From positions 806,001 through 870,000 of the forward strand of contig NZ_JAVIZT010000001.1 of NCBI RefSeq assembly GCF_031453615.1: a stretch of DNA of 64,000 nucleotides, in the 5' to 3' direction. A program made the translations under genes and the position numbers. The notes beneath the pieces are model-generated. The model worked only from the letters and a program-made list of their open reading frames with translations. It made no database searches and was not told the DNA's origin. Shown piece after piece: positions 51,522 to 60,531 of the stretch. The DNA is from Microbacterium sp. SORGH_AS_0428 (GTDB lineage: Bacteria > Actinomycetota > Actinomycetes > Actinomycetales > Microbacteriaceae). Each line of letters starts with the position of its first letter. Within the stretch, counting starts at the first letter, position 1.

Positions 51522-53751
51522 TCAGCCGGCCCGGCGCAGCCGGAGGCTGTTGAGCACGACGAACAGGCTGGAGAAAGCCATCGCGGCACCGGCGATCATC
51601 GGGTTCAGCAGGCCCGATGCGGCCAGCGGCAGGGCGGCGACGTTGTATGCGAAGGCCCAGAACAGGTTGCCGCGGATGACGGACATGACCCGACGGCTAA
51701 GCGAGAGAGCCGTTCCGACCTGCGTGAGCCGCGACCCGGTCAGCGTGATGTCGCCGGCATGCCGGGCCGCATCCGTTCCGGCGCCCATCGCGATCCCCAG
51801 ATCGGATGCGGCGAGCGCCGCGGCGTCGTTCACGCCGTCACCGACCATGGCCACCCGGTGCCCCTCCGTCCGCAGCTGCGTGATGGCGGCCAGCTTGCCC
51901 TCGGGGCCGACCTGGGCCCTCACCTCGCCGATTCCCACCTCCGCCGCGACCCGGCGGGCGACGGGCTCGGCGTCGCCGGTGAGCAACACCACGCGCATCC
52001 CCCCTCCCGGACAGCTCGGCGACCGCCTCGGCCGCGTCTTCGCGCACCGCGTCCTCGAGTTCGAACACGGCAGCGGCGTGCATACGTCCGTCGTCGCCGG
52101 CCCAGCCCACGACGACGTTGGTCCCGATGCTCTCCTCGAGCGCGACGGCGAGTTCGAGCGGGAGATCCGCTCCCGCATCCGCGGCGAGCGCGGCGTTCCC
52201 GGCGAAGGCGCGAACCCCCTCGACCTCGCCGACCACGCCGCGCCCCGGGACGGCAGCGAAGCCGGCCGCATCGGGGGCGTCCGCGGTGGCGAGGGCTCGG
52301 GCGACCGGATGTTCCGAACCGGCCTCGAGGGCGGCCGCGACGCGGCGAGCCCGCACCTCGTCGACGCCGGTCGCGACGACCGCACGGCGCACGCGCATCC
52401 GCCCCGTGGTGACCGTGCCGGTCTTGTCCAGCACGACCGTGTCGATGCGCTGCGCGTTCTCGAGGGCGTCGGGGCCGGTCACGAGGATGCCGAGCTGCGC
52501 ACCGCGACCGGTGCCGACGAGGATCGCCACGGGGGTGGCGAGTCCGAGAGCGCACGGGCAGGCGATGATGAGCACGGCGACGGCCGCGACGAATCCCTCG
52601 GCGACCGAGCCGCCCGCCAGAATCCAACCGACCAGGGTGAGCACCGCGAGTCCGATGACGATCGGCACGAAGACCGCGGAGATCCGGTCCGCCAGGCGCT
52701 GCACGCGGCTCTTGCCCATCTGCGCGTTCTCGACGAGGCGGGCGATGCGGGCCAGGCGCGTGTCGGCGCCCACTGCATCCGCGCGCACCCTCAGCGCACC
52801 TCCGTGCACGATCGTGCCGCCGGTCACGGATGATCCGGGCACGACCGCCACCGGAACCGCCTCACCGGTGAGCATGCTCTCGTCCACATCGGCACGGCCG
52901 TCGACGACCGTGCCGTCTGTGGCCACCGTCGCACCGGGTCGCGTCACGAACACATCCCCCGCACGCAGCGCCTCCATCGGCACGGTGCGCCCGTCGACGA
53001 GTTCCGCCTCGGGAACGGTCAGCTCGCCGAGCGCGCGCAGCGCCGCACCGGCTGCGCGGCGCGAGCGCTGCTCGATGTAGCGCCCGAGCAGCAGGAAGAC
53101 CGTGACGGCGGCCGCCACTTCGAAGTACACGAGGGAGGTGGCGTCGTGCACCGGACCGATCAGGACGACCTCGTGACGGATGCCCCAGCGCCCGGCGGAC
53201 CCGAACAGCAGAGCCCACAGGCTCCACCCGAAAGCGGCGAGGGTGCCCATCGTGATGAGCGTGTCCATCGTGAGCGCGCCGTGGCGGAGATTCGCGAACG
53301 TCGCCCGGTGGAACGGCCACCCGCCCCACAGCACCACGGGAGCCGTGAGCAGGAGCGACAGCCACTGCCATCCGGGGAACTGCCAGAGCGGCACCATCCC
53401 GAGCGCGACCACGGGGATCGAGAGCGCGATGCTGACGATGAGCCGTGTACGCAGGGTGGTGGCACCGGGTGCGTCTTCCACCTCGTGCACGTGACCGGCT
53501 TCGCCGTCGCCGTGCGTGTGCAGGGGCCGGATGCGGGCGGTGTAGCCGGCCTGCGCGACCGCCTGCACGAGCCTCTCCTCGGGCAGATCGGAGGGGTAGC
53601 TCACGTGGGCGGATTCGGTGGCGAGGTTGACCGACGCCGCGACGCCGTCGACCGCCCCGAGTCGCTTCTCGACCCGCGCCACGCAGCTCGCGCAGGTCAT
53701 GCCGTCGATATCCAGGACCGCCTCGCGGGTGGTTCCGTCGTTGTCACGCAT
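51522..53751 (-). pseudogene. copA: copper-exporting P1B-type ATPase, frameshifted
   Basis: The protein has an N-terminal heavy-metal domain with GMTCASC (Cys20, Cys23), a His-rich stretch (HTHGDGEAGHVHE), a TGEA phosphatase motif near 295, and the metal-site CPC near 396 (ACPCALGLATP). DKTGT with the phosphorylated Asp is near 441 and GDGVNDAAAL near 636. The last third lies in another frame. Removing one C from the six-C run at 51999-52004 joins AELSGRG to MRVVLLTGD and gives 742 residues, the normal CopA length. The ATG at 53751 has GGAGGAT seven bases upstream, and a CsoR-like operator overlaps its promoter. Confidence 0.88.
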
Positions 53752-53781
53752 CGTGCCATCCTCCTCGCCCCTCGCAACGAT

Positions 53782-53798
53782 ATACCCCCCTAGGGTAT
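53782..53798. promoter_or_regulatory. CsoR-type copper operator
   Basis: ATACCCCCCTAGGGTAT is a near-perfect inverted repeat matching the TACCC...GGGTA form of operators bound by the copper sensor CsoR at copA/copZ promoters. It lies 31-47 bases before copA. On the minus strand it contains TACCCT, a possible -10 box, so repressor binding would block RNA polymerase. No csoR gene is in the window. Confidence 0.7.
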
Positions 53799-53845
53799 TC
53801 CGCGAAGTGCGCTCGACGTGCGTGGGAGGGCGTAGCGTGTGCACT

Positions 53846-55238
53846 ATGGCGAGCCGTCCGAACAGCCCGGCGAGCGCCGCTGTCGTCATCGGCGTCGCGG
53901 TTCTCGCCTCTTTCGTGTCGTTCCTCGACGGCACCATCGTCAACGTGGCGCTGCCGGCCATCGCGCGCGAACTCGGGGGCGGCCTGGCCACGCAGCAGTG
54001 GGGTGGTGGATGCGTACCTGGTGACGCTGGGGGCCTTCATCCTCGTCGCCGGCTCCCTGAGCGACGCGTTCGGCAGGGTGCGGATCCTGCGCATCGGGCT
54101 GCTGATCTTCGGCGCGTCGTCGCTCGCTCTGGCCTTCGTGCCCAGCGCCGGCTGGCTCATCGCACTCAGAGCGGTCCAGGGCGTCGGCGGTGCACTCCTC
54201 GTTCCCAGCTCGCTCGCGCTGCTGACTGCGCGCTTCGAGGGCGCGGAGCGCTCCCGCGCGATCGGGATCTGGACGGGGGCGACCACGGTCGCCACCCTCA
54301 TCGGCCCGCTCGCGGGCGGCCTCCTCGTCGATCTCCTCACCTGGCGCTGGGTGTTCGCGGTGACCGTGCTGCCCGTCGTGCCCACACTCCTGCTCCTCAC
54401 CCGCATCCCGGAGCTGCGCACGCCCGGCGCGCGCATCGATGCGCTGGGCGCCGTGCTCAGCACGGCCGGTCTGGGGGCGTTGGTGTTCGCCCTCATCGAG
54501 CAGCCTCGGCTGGGAGCAGACTCGCCCTGGGTGTGGGCAGGCGCGATCGGCGGTCTGCTCCTGCTGGCCGGATTCATCTGGCGACAGCGCATCGCACCCT
54601 CCCCCGTCATGCCGCTGTCGTTGTTCCGCGCGCGCAACTTCTGGGCGGGCAACCTCACGACGTTCTTCGTCTACGCGGGCCTCTCGCTCAACGGGCTCGT
54701 GCTCACCATCTACCTCCAGCAGACGGCAGGCCTGTCGGCGACCGTCGCGGGGCTCGCATCCCTGCCTCCGACGCTCCTGATGATCGCATTCAGCTCACGT
54801 GCCGGAGCCTGGGCAGGCAAGCTCGGGCCCCGGTGGTTCATGACGATCGGCCCCGCGGTCATGGCGGCGGGATCCCTCCTCCTGCTGAGCGTCGGCCAGC
54901 CCTTCGACTACCTCACACAGGTGCTGCCCGGCATGGTGCTGTTCGGGATCGGCCTGACGCTGACCGTCGCGCCGCTGACGGCAGCGGTGCTGGGCTCCGT
55001 GACCTCCGAGCGCTCCGGCATCGCGTCCGCCGTCAACAACGCCGTGGCGCGTGTGGCGGGGCTCCTCGCCGTCGCGGCCATCGGAGTGCTCGTCGGCGAT
55101 GCGCTGGATCTGGCGGGTCTTCACACGGCGATGGTCTTCGTCGCCGTGCTCATGAGCGTCGGCGCCGTCGCGTCCGGGCTCGGCATCCGCGGCGGTACGG
55201 ACTCGGCTACGCGCCGAGCATCCGACGCACCTGCGTGA
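53846..55238 (+). pseudogene. MFS drug exporter (DHA2/EmrB type), frameshifted
   Basis: The first frame (ATG at 53846, seven bases past TAGCGT) gives helix 1 with FVSFLDGTIVNVALPAIARELGG, typical of 14-helix EmrB/QacA exporters, and ends out of frame after TQQW. The second frame carries VDAYLVTLGAFILVAGSLSD and the rest to 55238. One base too many in the GGGG run at 54000-54003 explains the break; the repaired protein has 463 residues. It is divergent from copA and shares its intergenic region, though a link to copper is not shown. Its 3' end overlaps ribF antisense by 32 bases. Confidence 0.85.
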
Positions 55239-56163
55239 CGTCGTCGTTCATCTGGGCGATCAGCGCATCGATCCCCTCGAACGCCACCATCCCTCGCACG
55301 CGCTGCACGAACTGCACGTCGACCTCGTGGCCGTAGAGGTCGATCCCCTGCTCGTCGAGAACGTGCGCCTCCACCTGGCGCGTCGGCACGTCGTCGAAGG
55401 TCGGGTTCGTCCCCACGGAGATCGCGGCGGGATATCGCGTCCCCGAACGCAGCCCCGTCGCCTCATCCACGAGCCATCCGGCGTAGACGCCGTCGGCGGG
55501 CACGAATCCTTCCAGCGACGGACTCAGGTTCGCGGTCGGGAAGCCCATCTCGCGTCCCCTCTTGAGGCCGTGCACGACCTCACCGCGAACGGATGCGGGA
55601 CGACCGAGCAGCTTCGCGGCCCCCTCCACGTCACCCGCGGCCAGCAGCTCCCGCACCCATGTGGACGACACCCGGCGGCCGCCGTCGATCGCGCTGACGT
55701 CATCGACGACGCCCACGCTGAACCCGAACTCCTCGCCGAGCCGTTCGAGCATCCCCGGATCTCCCGCTCCGCCGCGACCGAACCGGAAGTCGTTGCCGAC
55801 GAGGACGGCGCAGGTGTCGAGCGGATCCACGAGGACGCCCCGGACGAACTCCCGCGGCTCCAGCTCCGCCAGCGCAGCGTCGAAGGTGAGCACCATCGCC
55901 GCATCGATACCGGTCTCCGCGAGCAGCCGGAGCTTCTGCGCGACGCCGACGAGGTTCTCCGGACAGCGATCCGGCCGCAGCAGGGCGAGCGGGTTGCGGT
56001 CGAAGGTCACGGCGACGACCTTCGCACCACGCGCCGCCGCCTCCACTTTGGCGCGTTCGAGGAGGACGCGATGCCCCGCGTGCACGCCGTCGAACTTGCC
56101 GATCGCGACGACGGACGGGCCGAAGCCCGCGGGGACCTCTTGGGGTCCGTGGAAGACGATCAC
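55207..56163 (-). CDS. ribF: bifunctional riboflavin kinase/FAD synthetase
   Basis: The 318-residue enzyme makes FMN then FAD from riboflavin. The N-terminal adenylyltransferase domain has GKFDGVHAGH (His28, His31) and a later SSTWVRELLAAGD. The C-terminal riboflavin kinase domain has REMGFPTANL (the PTAN motif), DGVYAGW and AISVGTNPTF. The GTG at 56163 overlaps the stop of the upstream membrane-protein gene (GTGA). It supplies the flavin used by the many flavoenzymes in this window. Confidence 0.94.
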   Translation of the reverse strand: MIVFHGPQEVPAGFGPSVVAIGKFDGVHAGHRVLLERAKVEAAARGAKVVAVTFDRNPLALLRPDRCPENLVGVAQKLRLLAETGIDAAMVLTFDAALAELEPREFVRGVLVDPLDTCAVLVGNDFRFGRGGAGDPGMLERLGEEFGFSVGVVDDVSAIDGGRRVSSTWVRELLAAGDVEGAAKLLGRPASVRGEVVHGLKRGREMGFPTANLSPSLEGFVPADGVYAGWLVDEATGLRSGTRYPAAISVGTNPTFDDVPTRQVEAHVLDEQGIDLYGHEVDVQFVQRVRGMVAFEGIDALIAQMNDDVTQVRRMLGA

Positions 56164-56612
56164 CAGACAGACCTCTCGACCCGGGCGGCGGCGGGCGCAT
56201 CGACCACGTGACCGGGCCGATGGGTGAACAGCCACCAGACACCGACGAAGGGAAGGATCAACGGCACGAAGACGTAGCCCGAGCCGAACCAGCTCCAGAC
56301 CGTCTCCTCCGGGAACAGATCGTGCCGGAACAGGCTGACGGATCCCACGACCAGCACACCGATCATCTCGAAGACGATGGCGACCCACGCGACCGCGTAC
56401 CAGAAACGCGACTGCGAGAAGACGAGGGCGGCCGTGGCGAGGATGTAGACCGCTGCTGAGATCGCCGACAGAGTGAATGCCAACGGCGCTGCGTCGAAGC
56501 GCTCCACGATCTGGACGAGCGACCGGCCCGTTGCGGCGAGCGCCAGCACCGCGTAGACCGCGACCAGCACGCGGCCGAGGCCGGTGATGCGGGGGCGGTT
56601 CGCGGGTGCCAT
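56160..56612 (-). CDS. four-helix membrane protein, unknown function
   Basis: The 150-residue protein has four predicted membrane helices (about 14-33, 43-64, 70-92 and 112-130), with a conserved-looking FPEETVWSWFGSGYVFVPLILPFVG-type region between helices 3 and 4. I do not recognise a named family beyond conserved actinobacterial membrane protein. It overlaps ribF by four bases. TAGGAT lies nine bases before the ATG. Confidence 0.75.
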   Translation of the reverse strand: MAPANRPRITGLGRVLVAVYAVLALAATGRSLVQIVERFDAAPLAFTLSAISAAVYILATAALVFSQSRFWYAVAWVAIVFEMIGVLVVGSVSLFRHDLFPEETVWSWFGSGYVFVPLILPFVGVWWLFTHRPGHVVDAPAAARVERSVW

Positions 56613-56650
56613 GACCTCACAATCCTAGATCGAGGCGCACGCCGCCCGGC

Positions 56651-57019
56651 TCAGGCGCCGATCCCGCTCCAGATCACCTGCATCCGCCAGACCATGACCG
56701 CGACGGAACCTGCGGCCACACCCATCACGACCGTGCTCCAGCGGCTGCGCTCGAGCAGTGCCCAGAAGACCCCCGCCGGGGGAAGCAGCGCCGCCGAGAC
56801 GAGGTACACCCAGAACTCGAGCGTGCTGCCGGAGATGGGGTTGCCCGCGAACGGCGCCACGATCGCCACGACGATCTGCGCGATCAGCAGGAGCTCCACG
56901 AGAGCGAGCGCACCGACGCTGACATCGCTCGGGCGCCGACCGGCCAGTCCCAGGATGACGCACACGAGTGCGGCGAGGGCGGCGACGGCGACCTGCACCA
57001 GCGCGAACCAGAGGATCAT
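56651..57019 (-). CDS. four-helix membrane protein, unknown function
   Basis: The 122-residue hydrophobic protein has four predicted helices (about 2-25, 35-58, 70-90 and 95-113) and no soluble domain. The function is unknown. Its ATG overlaps the truB stop by four bases (ATGA), so it is coupled to truB. A 38-base gap separates it from the next membrane-protein gene, so uridine kinase, truB, this gene, the next and ribF may form one transcription unit. Confidence 0.75.
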   Translation of the reverse strand: MILWFALVQVAVAALAALVCVILGLAGRRPSDVSVGALALVELLLIAQIVVAIVAPFAGNPISGSTLEFWVYLVSAALLPPAGVFWALLERSRWSTVVMGVAAGSVAVMVWRMQVIWSGIGA

Positions 57020-57921
57020 GCGAGTTCCTCCGGCATGTTCATCGCGCTCTTGAGATCGCCGCCGCGACGCTCCAGCACGCCGATCAGGGCGCCATCCGGG
57101 CCGATCGCCGCCGCCGGGGTCGCGGCGACTCTCGAGGCGGCGCCGCTGAGGCGCTTGCCGTGGCGCAGATCGCGCGCCTCGTCGTCGCTGACGGCGAGCG
57201 TGGGCAGCGCCATGGCCGCAGCGGCGGCGGGCTGCAGCAGGGCGTCGGGATCGATGTGCTCGAGGTCGACGGCGCGCGAGACATCGAACGAGCCGATACG
57301 GGTCCGCCGCAGTGCCGTCAGGTGTCCGCCGACGCCGAGCGCGGTTCCCAGATCACGCGCCAGCGCGCGGATGTAGGTGCCGCTGGAGCAGTCGACCACC
57401 GCATCCAACTCGATCACCTCCGCGGCGCGACGGACGGCGAGAACCTCGAAACGAGAGACGGTGACGGCGCGCGAGGCCAGCACGACATCCTCGCCCGCCC
57501 GCGCGAGATCGTAGGCGCGTCTTCCGGCGACCTTGATGGCGGAGACCGTGCTCGGAACCTGCTCGATGTCCCCCGTGAGAGCGACGATGCCCGCACGGAT
57601 CTGCTCGTCCGTCACGGCTTGGAGCGTCGGCGCGTCAGCGCGACTCACGACCGTACCGTCGGCGTCGTCGGTGTCGGTGCTCGCTCCGAGCAGGATGGTG
57701 GTCTCGTAGGTCTTGTCCAGCCCGACGACGTAGGTGAGCAGCCTGGTCGCGGCGCCGACACCCAGGACGAGCAGTCCGGTGGCCATCGGATCGAGGGTGC
57801 CCGCGTGACCCACCTTGCGCGTGTTCAATGCGCGACGCGAGCGCGAGACCACGTCGTGGCTCGTGAGTCCGCCGGGCTTGTCGACCAGGAGGACGCCGGT
57901 GGCCGCCGTCTCACCGGCCAT
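57016..57921 (-). CDS. truB: tRNA pseudouridine(55) synthase
   Basis: The 301-residue enzyme converts U55 to pseudouridine in the tRNA T-loop. The N-terminal VLLVDKPGGLTSHDVV and the catalytic motif GHAGTLDPMATGLL with Asp44 are clear. SSGTYIRALARDLG and TALRRTRIGSF belong to the family, and a C-terminal PUA-like part is present. The ATG at 57921 overlaps the uridine kinase stop by one base. In many genomes truB follows rbfA; here mutY and a flavodoxin gene on the other strand interrupt that order. Confidence 0.95.
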   Translation of the reverse strand: MAGETAATGVLLVDKPGGLTSHDVVSRSRRALNTRKVGHAGTLDPMATGLLVLGVGAATRLLTYVVGLDKTYETTILLGASTDTDDADGTVVSRADAPTLQAVTDEQIRAGIVALTGDIEQVPSTVSAIKVAGRRAYDLARAGEDVVLASRAVTVSRFEVLAVRRAAEVIELDAVVDCSSGTYIRALARDLGTALGVGGHLTALRRTRIGSFDVSRAVDLEHIDPDALLQPAAAAAMALPTLAVSDDEARDLRHGKRLSGAASRVAATPAAAIGPDGALIGVLERRGGDLKSAMNMPEELA

Positions 57922-58592
57922 CAGCAGAAGTCCCGGAAGACGCGGACCGGGTGCCGCGGGTCGGTGTTGTCGACGATCACGCTCGCGCGGCCACGCGGGT
58001 CGCCGTCCTGGAGGTAGAGGTCGAAGCCCGCGCGGTAGCGCGCGTTCGAGGCGGCTCGAGGGTCGGGGTCGCTGCCGTCGCGTCGGGCCATGCGCTCGAA
58101 CGCCACATCGAGGGGCACGTCGAGCCACACCGACCAGTTCCAGACGTCGCGCAGCTCCGGCCGCAGAAGGAAGAGGCCGTCGACGACGAGGATCGCATCG
58201 GCGGGCGCAGCCTCGGCCTCCGGCTCGACCGCACGGTCGGCTTCGAGGTCGTGCGTGGCCCGCACGAAGGGCGCACCCGCGCGAAACGGCCGCAACAGAC
58301 GTTCGAGCAGCGCGTCGGTGTCGTAGGAGTCGCGGTAGTGGCCTTCCGGGGACGTGCGGCCCCGCGCGTAGCGCTGTGCGCGCGGGCGGTGGAAGTCGTC
58401 CGCTGCTGCGCGGAACACCGTCGAGCCGTCTTCGCGCAGGACGTCCCCGAGCGCATCGGCGAACAGGGTCTTGCCCGCACCGTCGCGACCGTCAACCGCG
58501 ACCAGCAGCCGGCCTCGACGATGGTGCTGGCGCAGCTCCGCACGCAGCTCACCGAGCAGCGTTTCCTGTTCTTGCGAGATCGGTGGGCGCAT
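57921..58592 (-). CDS. P-loop uridine kinase-like protein
   Basis: This 223-residue P-loop kinase of the uridine kinase/phosphoribulokinase group has Walker A GRDGAGKT at 35-42. DDFHRPRAQRYARG is the nucleoside-binding type loop, VVDGLFLLRPEL contains the Walker B-like DG, and the lid region is RMARRDGSDPD. Substrates are probably nucleosides or pantothenate-like compounds; uridine is the default guess. The ATG at 58592 is six bases from a minus-strand TAGGCT box shared with mutY. Confidence 0.82.
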   Translation of the reverse strand: MRPPISQEQETLLGELRAELRQHHRRGRLLVAVDGRDGAGKTLFADALGDVLREDGSTVFRAAADDFHRPRAQRYARGRTSPEGHYRDSYDTDALLERLLRPFRAGAPFVRATHDLEADRAVEPEAEAAPADAILVVDGLFLLRPELRDVWNWSVWLDVPLDVAFERMARRDGSDPDPRAASNARYRAGFDLYLQDGDPRGRASVIVDNTDPRHPVRVFRDFC

Positions 58593-58614
58593 GTCTCCAG
58601 CCTAGGCTGGAGGG
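58593..58614. promoter_or_regulatory. symmetric divergent promoter of uridine kinase and mutY
   Basis: The 22-bp gap is centred on the palindrome CCAGCCTAGGCTGG. TAGGCT is read on both strands, sharing its central TA, and lies six bases from each ATG. One DNA element can thus serve as the -10 box in both directions, with both transcripts leaderless. Confidence 0.55.
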
Positions 58615-59481
58615 ATGCCGGATCTCGCCCCAGCGCTCGCCGCCTGGTACCGCGACAACGCGCGCGAACTTCCCTGGCGCGCGCCGGGATTCGGCGCGTG
58701 GGGCGTCCTCGTGAGCGAGTTCATGCTCCAGCAGACCCCCGTGAACCGGGTGATCCCCCATCTCGAGGTCTGGTTGGCTCTGTGGCCGACGCCCGCGGCG
58801 CTCGCGAAGGCGGCGCCGGCCGACGCCGTCCGCCAGTGGGCGAATCTGGGCTACCCCCGTCGCGCGCTGTGGCTGCACCGGGCGGCGGTCGAGATCCGCG
58901 ATCGGCATGACGGCGTCGTGCCGCGGGAGGTCGACCAGCTCCTCGCCCTCACCGGGATCGGCGATTACACGGCGCGCGCGGTGGCCGTCTTCGCGTACGG
59001 CGATCATCACCCCGTCGTCGACACCAACACGCGGCGCGTCATCGCCCGTGCGGTCGGCGGCCAGGCGCAGCCGGGACCGCCCTCCCGGCGCGACCTCGCG
59101 GCGATGGATGCGCTTCTGCCCGCGGATGCGGCCGCGGCGGCCGTGGTGAACGCCGCCGCCATGGAACTCGGCGCACTCGTGTGCACGGCACGGGGGCCGC
59201 GGTGCGACGAGTGTCCGCTGCGTACGCTGTGCGCGTGGCGCGCGGCGGGCTACCCCGACACGGGCGACACCCGCCGTCGGCAGGCACGTTACGAGGGCAG
59301 CGACCGACAGGCGCGCGGTGCGGTCCTCAAGCAGCTGCGCGAGGCATCCGATCATGCGGTCGTCATCGAGGAGGTGGTCGCGGACTGGCCCGACCCGCTG
59401 CAGCGCGATCGCGCGATCGATTCCCTGGTGGCGGACGGGCTCGCGGAGGCCGTCGACGGCGAACTGCGCCTCCCGCGCTGA
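58615..59481 (+). CDS. mutY: A/G-specific adenine glycosylase
   Basis: MutY removes adenine mispaired with 8-oxoguanine. The 288-residue protein has catalytic Glu35 (SEFMLQQTP), the helix-hairpin-helix LTGIGDYTA near 112-120 and catalytic Asp136 (VVDTNTRRV). It also has the [4Fe-4S] cluster set Cys190-x6-Cys197-x2-Cys200-x5-Cys206. The C-terminal MutT-like domain that reads 8-oxoG is reduced or missing compared with E. coli MutY (350 residues), as in several actinobacterial homologues. It is divergent from the uridine kinase gene. Confidence 0.94.
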   Translation: MPDLAPALAAWYRDNARELPWRAPGFGAWGVLVSEFMLQQTPVNRVIPHLEVWLALWPTPAALAKAAPADAVRQWANLGYPRRALWLHRAAVEIRDRHDGVVPREVDQLLALTGIGDYTARAVAVFAYGDHHPVVDTNTRRVIARAVGGQAQPGPPSRRDLAAMDALLPADAAAAAVVNAAAMELGALVCTARGPRCDECPLRTLCAWRAAGYPDTGDTRRRQARYEGSDRQARGAVLKQLREASDHAVVIEEVVADWPDPLQRDRAIDSLVADGLAEAVDGELRLPR

Positions 59482-59548
59482 CCTCACGTCGGTTAATCCC
59501 GGCCCGCCGGCGGGCGCTGCGCGTGTCGCACGATGTACGGTGCGGGGC

Positions 59549-60046
59549 GTGGAGACGCTGATCGTCTACGAGTCGCTCTGGGGTAACACGCGTCAGGTGG
59601 CGGAGGAGGTCGCCCGCGGCGCACGCGAAGGCTCCGATGCGCTGACATTGTGCGCGGTCGCGGATGCGCCGTCGTCACTCACCCCCTCACTCACGCTGCT
59701 CGTCATCGGCGCCCCGACTCACGCGTTCTCCCTGCCGACTCCCTCGAGTCGCGCCGAGGCGCGCTCCGAAGGCGCGGCCTCCTCGCACACCCCGGGAATC
59801 CGCGAGTGGCTCGCAGGGCTCACGGTGAAGACGCCACCGCCCACCGTCGCGGCCTTCGACACCCGGCAAGGGCGATCGTTCCTCGTCGGCTCGGCGGCCA
59901 AGTCGATCGCGCGTGCCGCCAAGCGCCGGGCGCTCATCGTCTCCGAGACCGCCGACTTCGTCGTGACGTCGCGCGAAGGCCCGCTCGAGCAGGGAGAGCT
60001 CGAACGGGCCTTCGCGTGGGGACGCGCGCTGACCGCGCCCCGGTGA
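59549..60046 (+). CDS. flavodoxin family protein
   Basis: The 165-residue protein has the flavodoxin phosphate-binding loop in IVYESLWGNTRQVAEEVA at residues 5-21, then LLVIGAPTHAFSLPTP as a second FMN loop. It is likely an electron carrier or FMN-binding regulatory protein; partner proteins are unknown. The GTG at 59549 is seven bases past TACGGT, pointing to a leaderless transcript. It converges with rbfA, with four bases between stops. Confidence 0.85.
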   Translation: METLIVYESLWGNTRQVAEEVARGAREGSDALTLCAVADAPSSLTPSLTLLVIGAPTHAFSLPTPSSRAEARSEGAASSHTPGIREWLAGLTVKTPPPTVAAFDTRQGRSFLVGSAAKSIARAAKRRALIVSETADFVVTSREGPLEQGELERAFAWGRALTAPR

Positions 60047-60050
60047 GGAA

Positions 60051-60479
60051 TCAGTCCTCGTCGTCCTCGCGGGAGACGTAGGGGTCGGCGTCTCCGGCGT
60101 ACTGAGCCGATGCCGCAAGCCCCGCCACAGCGCTGTCGCGCTCGCGCGCCTCGCGCAGCAGGTCTTCGATGTGACCGGCGTTCTCCGGAACACCGTCGGG
60201 GATGAACTCGAGCGTGGGCGTCAACCGCACGCCGAGCTTGCGCCCCACCTCGCTGCGCAGCATGCCCGTCGCCGCGGTCAGCGCCGCAGCGGAGTCGAGG
60301 CGCTCCTGCTCGGTCCCCAGCACCGTGTAGAACACGGACGCGTGCTGCAGGTCTCCCGTCACACGCACGTCCGTGATCGTCACGAAGCCGAGACGCGGGT
60401 CGCGCAGCCCCTTCTCCAGCCGCTCGGCGATGAGCACGCGGATGCGGTCGGCGAGCCTCGCCTGCCGTTCACTGGCCAT
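60051..60479 (-). CDS. rbfA: ribosome-binding factor A
   Basis: The 142-residue KH-fold protein helps mature the 30S subunit (16S 5' end). Family features are RQARLADRIRVLIAERLEKGLRDPRLG at the N-terminus (read in two parts), VTITDVRVTGDLQHASVFYTV and LEFIPDGV. An acidic tail of about 15 residues follows. It is downstream of infB in the nusA-ylxR-infB-rbfA operon, but a 70-bp palindrome lies between infB and rbfA. Confidence 0.94.
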   Translation of the reverse strand: MASERQARLADRIRVLIAERLEKGLRDPRLGFVTITDVRVTGDLQHASVFYTVLGTEQERLDSAAALTAATGMLRSEVGRKLGVRLTPTLEFIPDGVPENAGHIEDLLREARERDSAVAGLAASAQYAGDADPYVSREDDED

Positions 60480-60531
60480 GTCCTTCTTCTCCCTCTCTCA
60501 GTCCTTCGACGGTGGACTCGGAAACTGCGGA

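Noticed and set aside
53846..55238. Programmed ribosomal frameshifting in the broken genes
   Set aside because: There is no slippery heptamer with a downstream structure common to the four sites, and a one-base deletion in each restores normal length.
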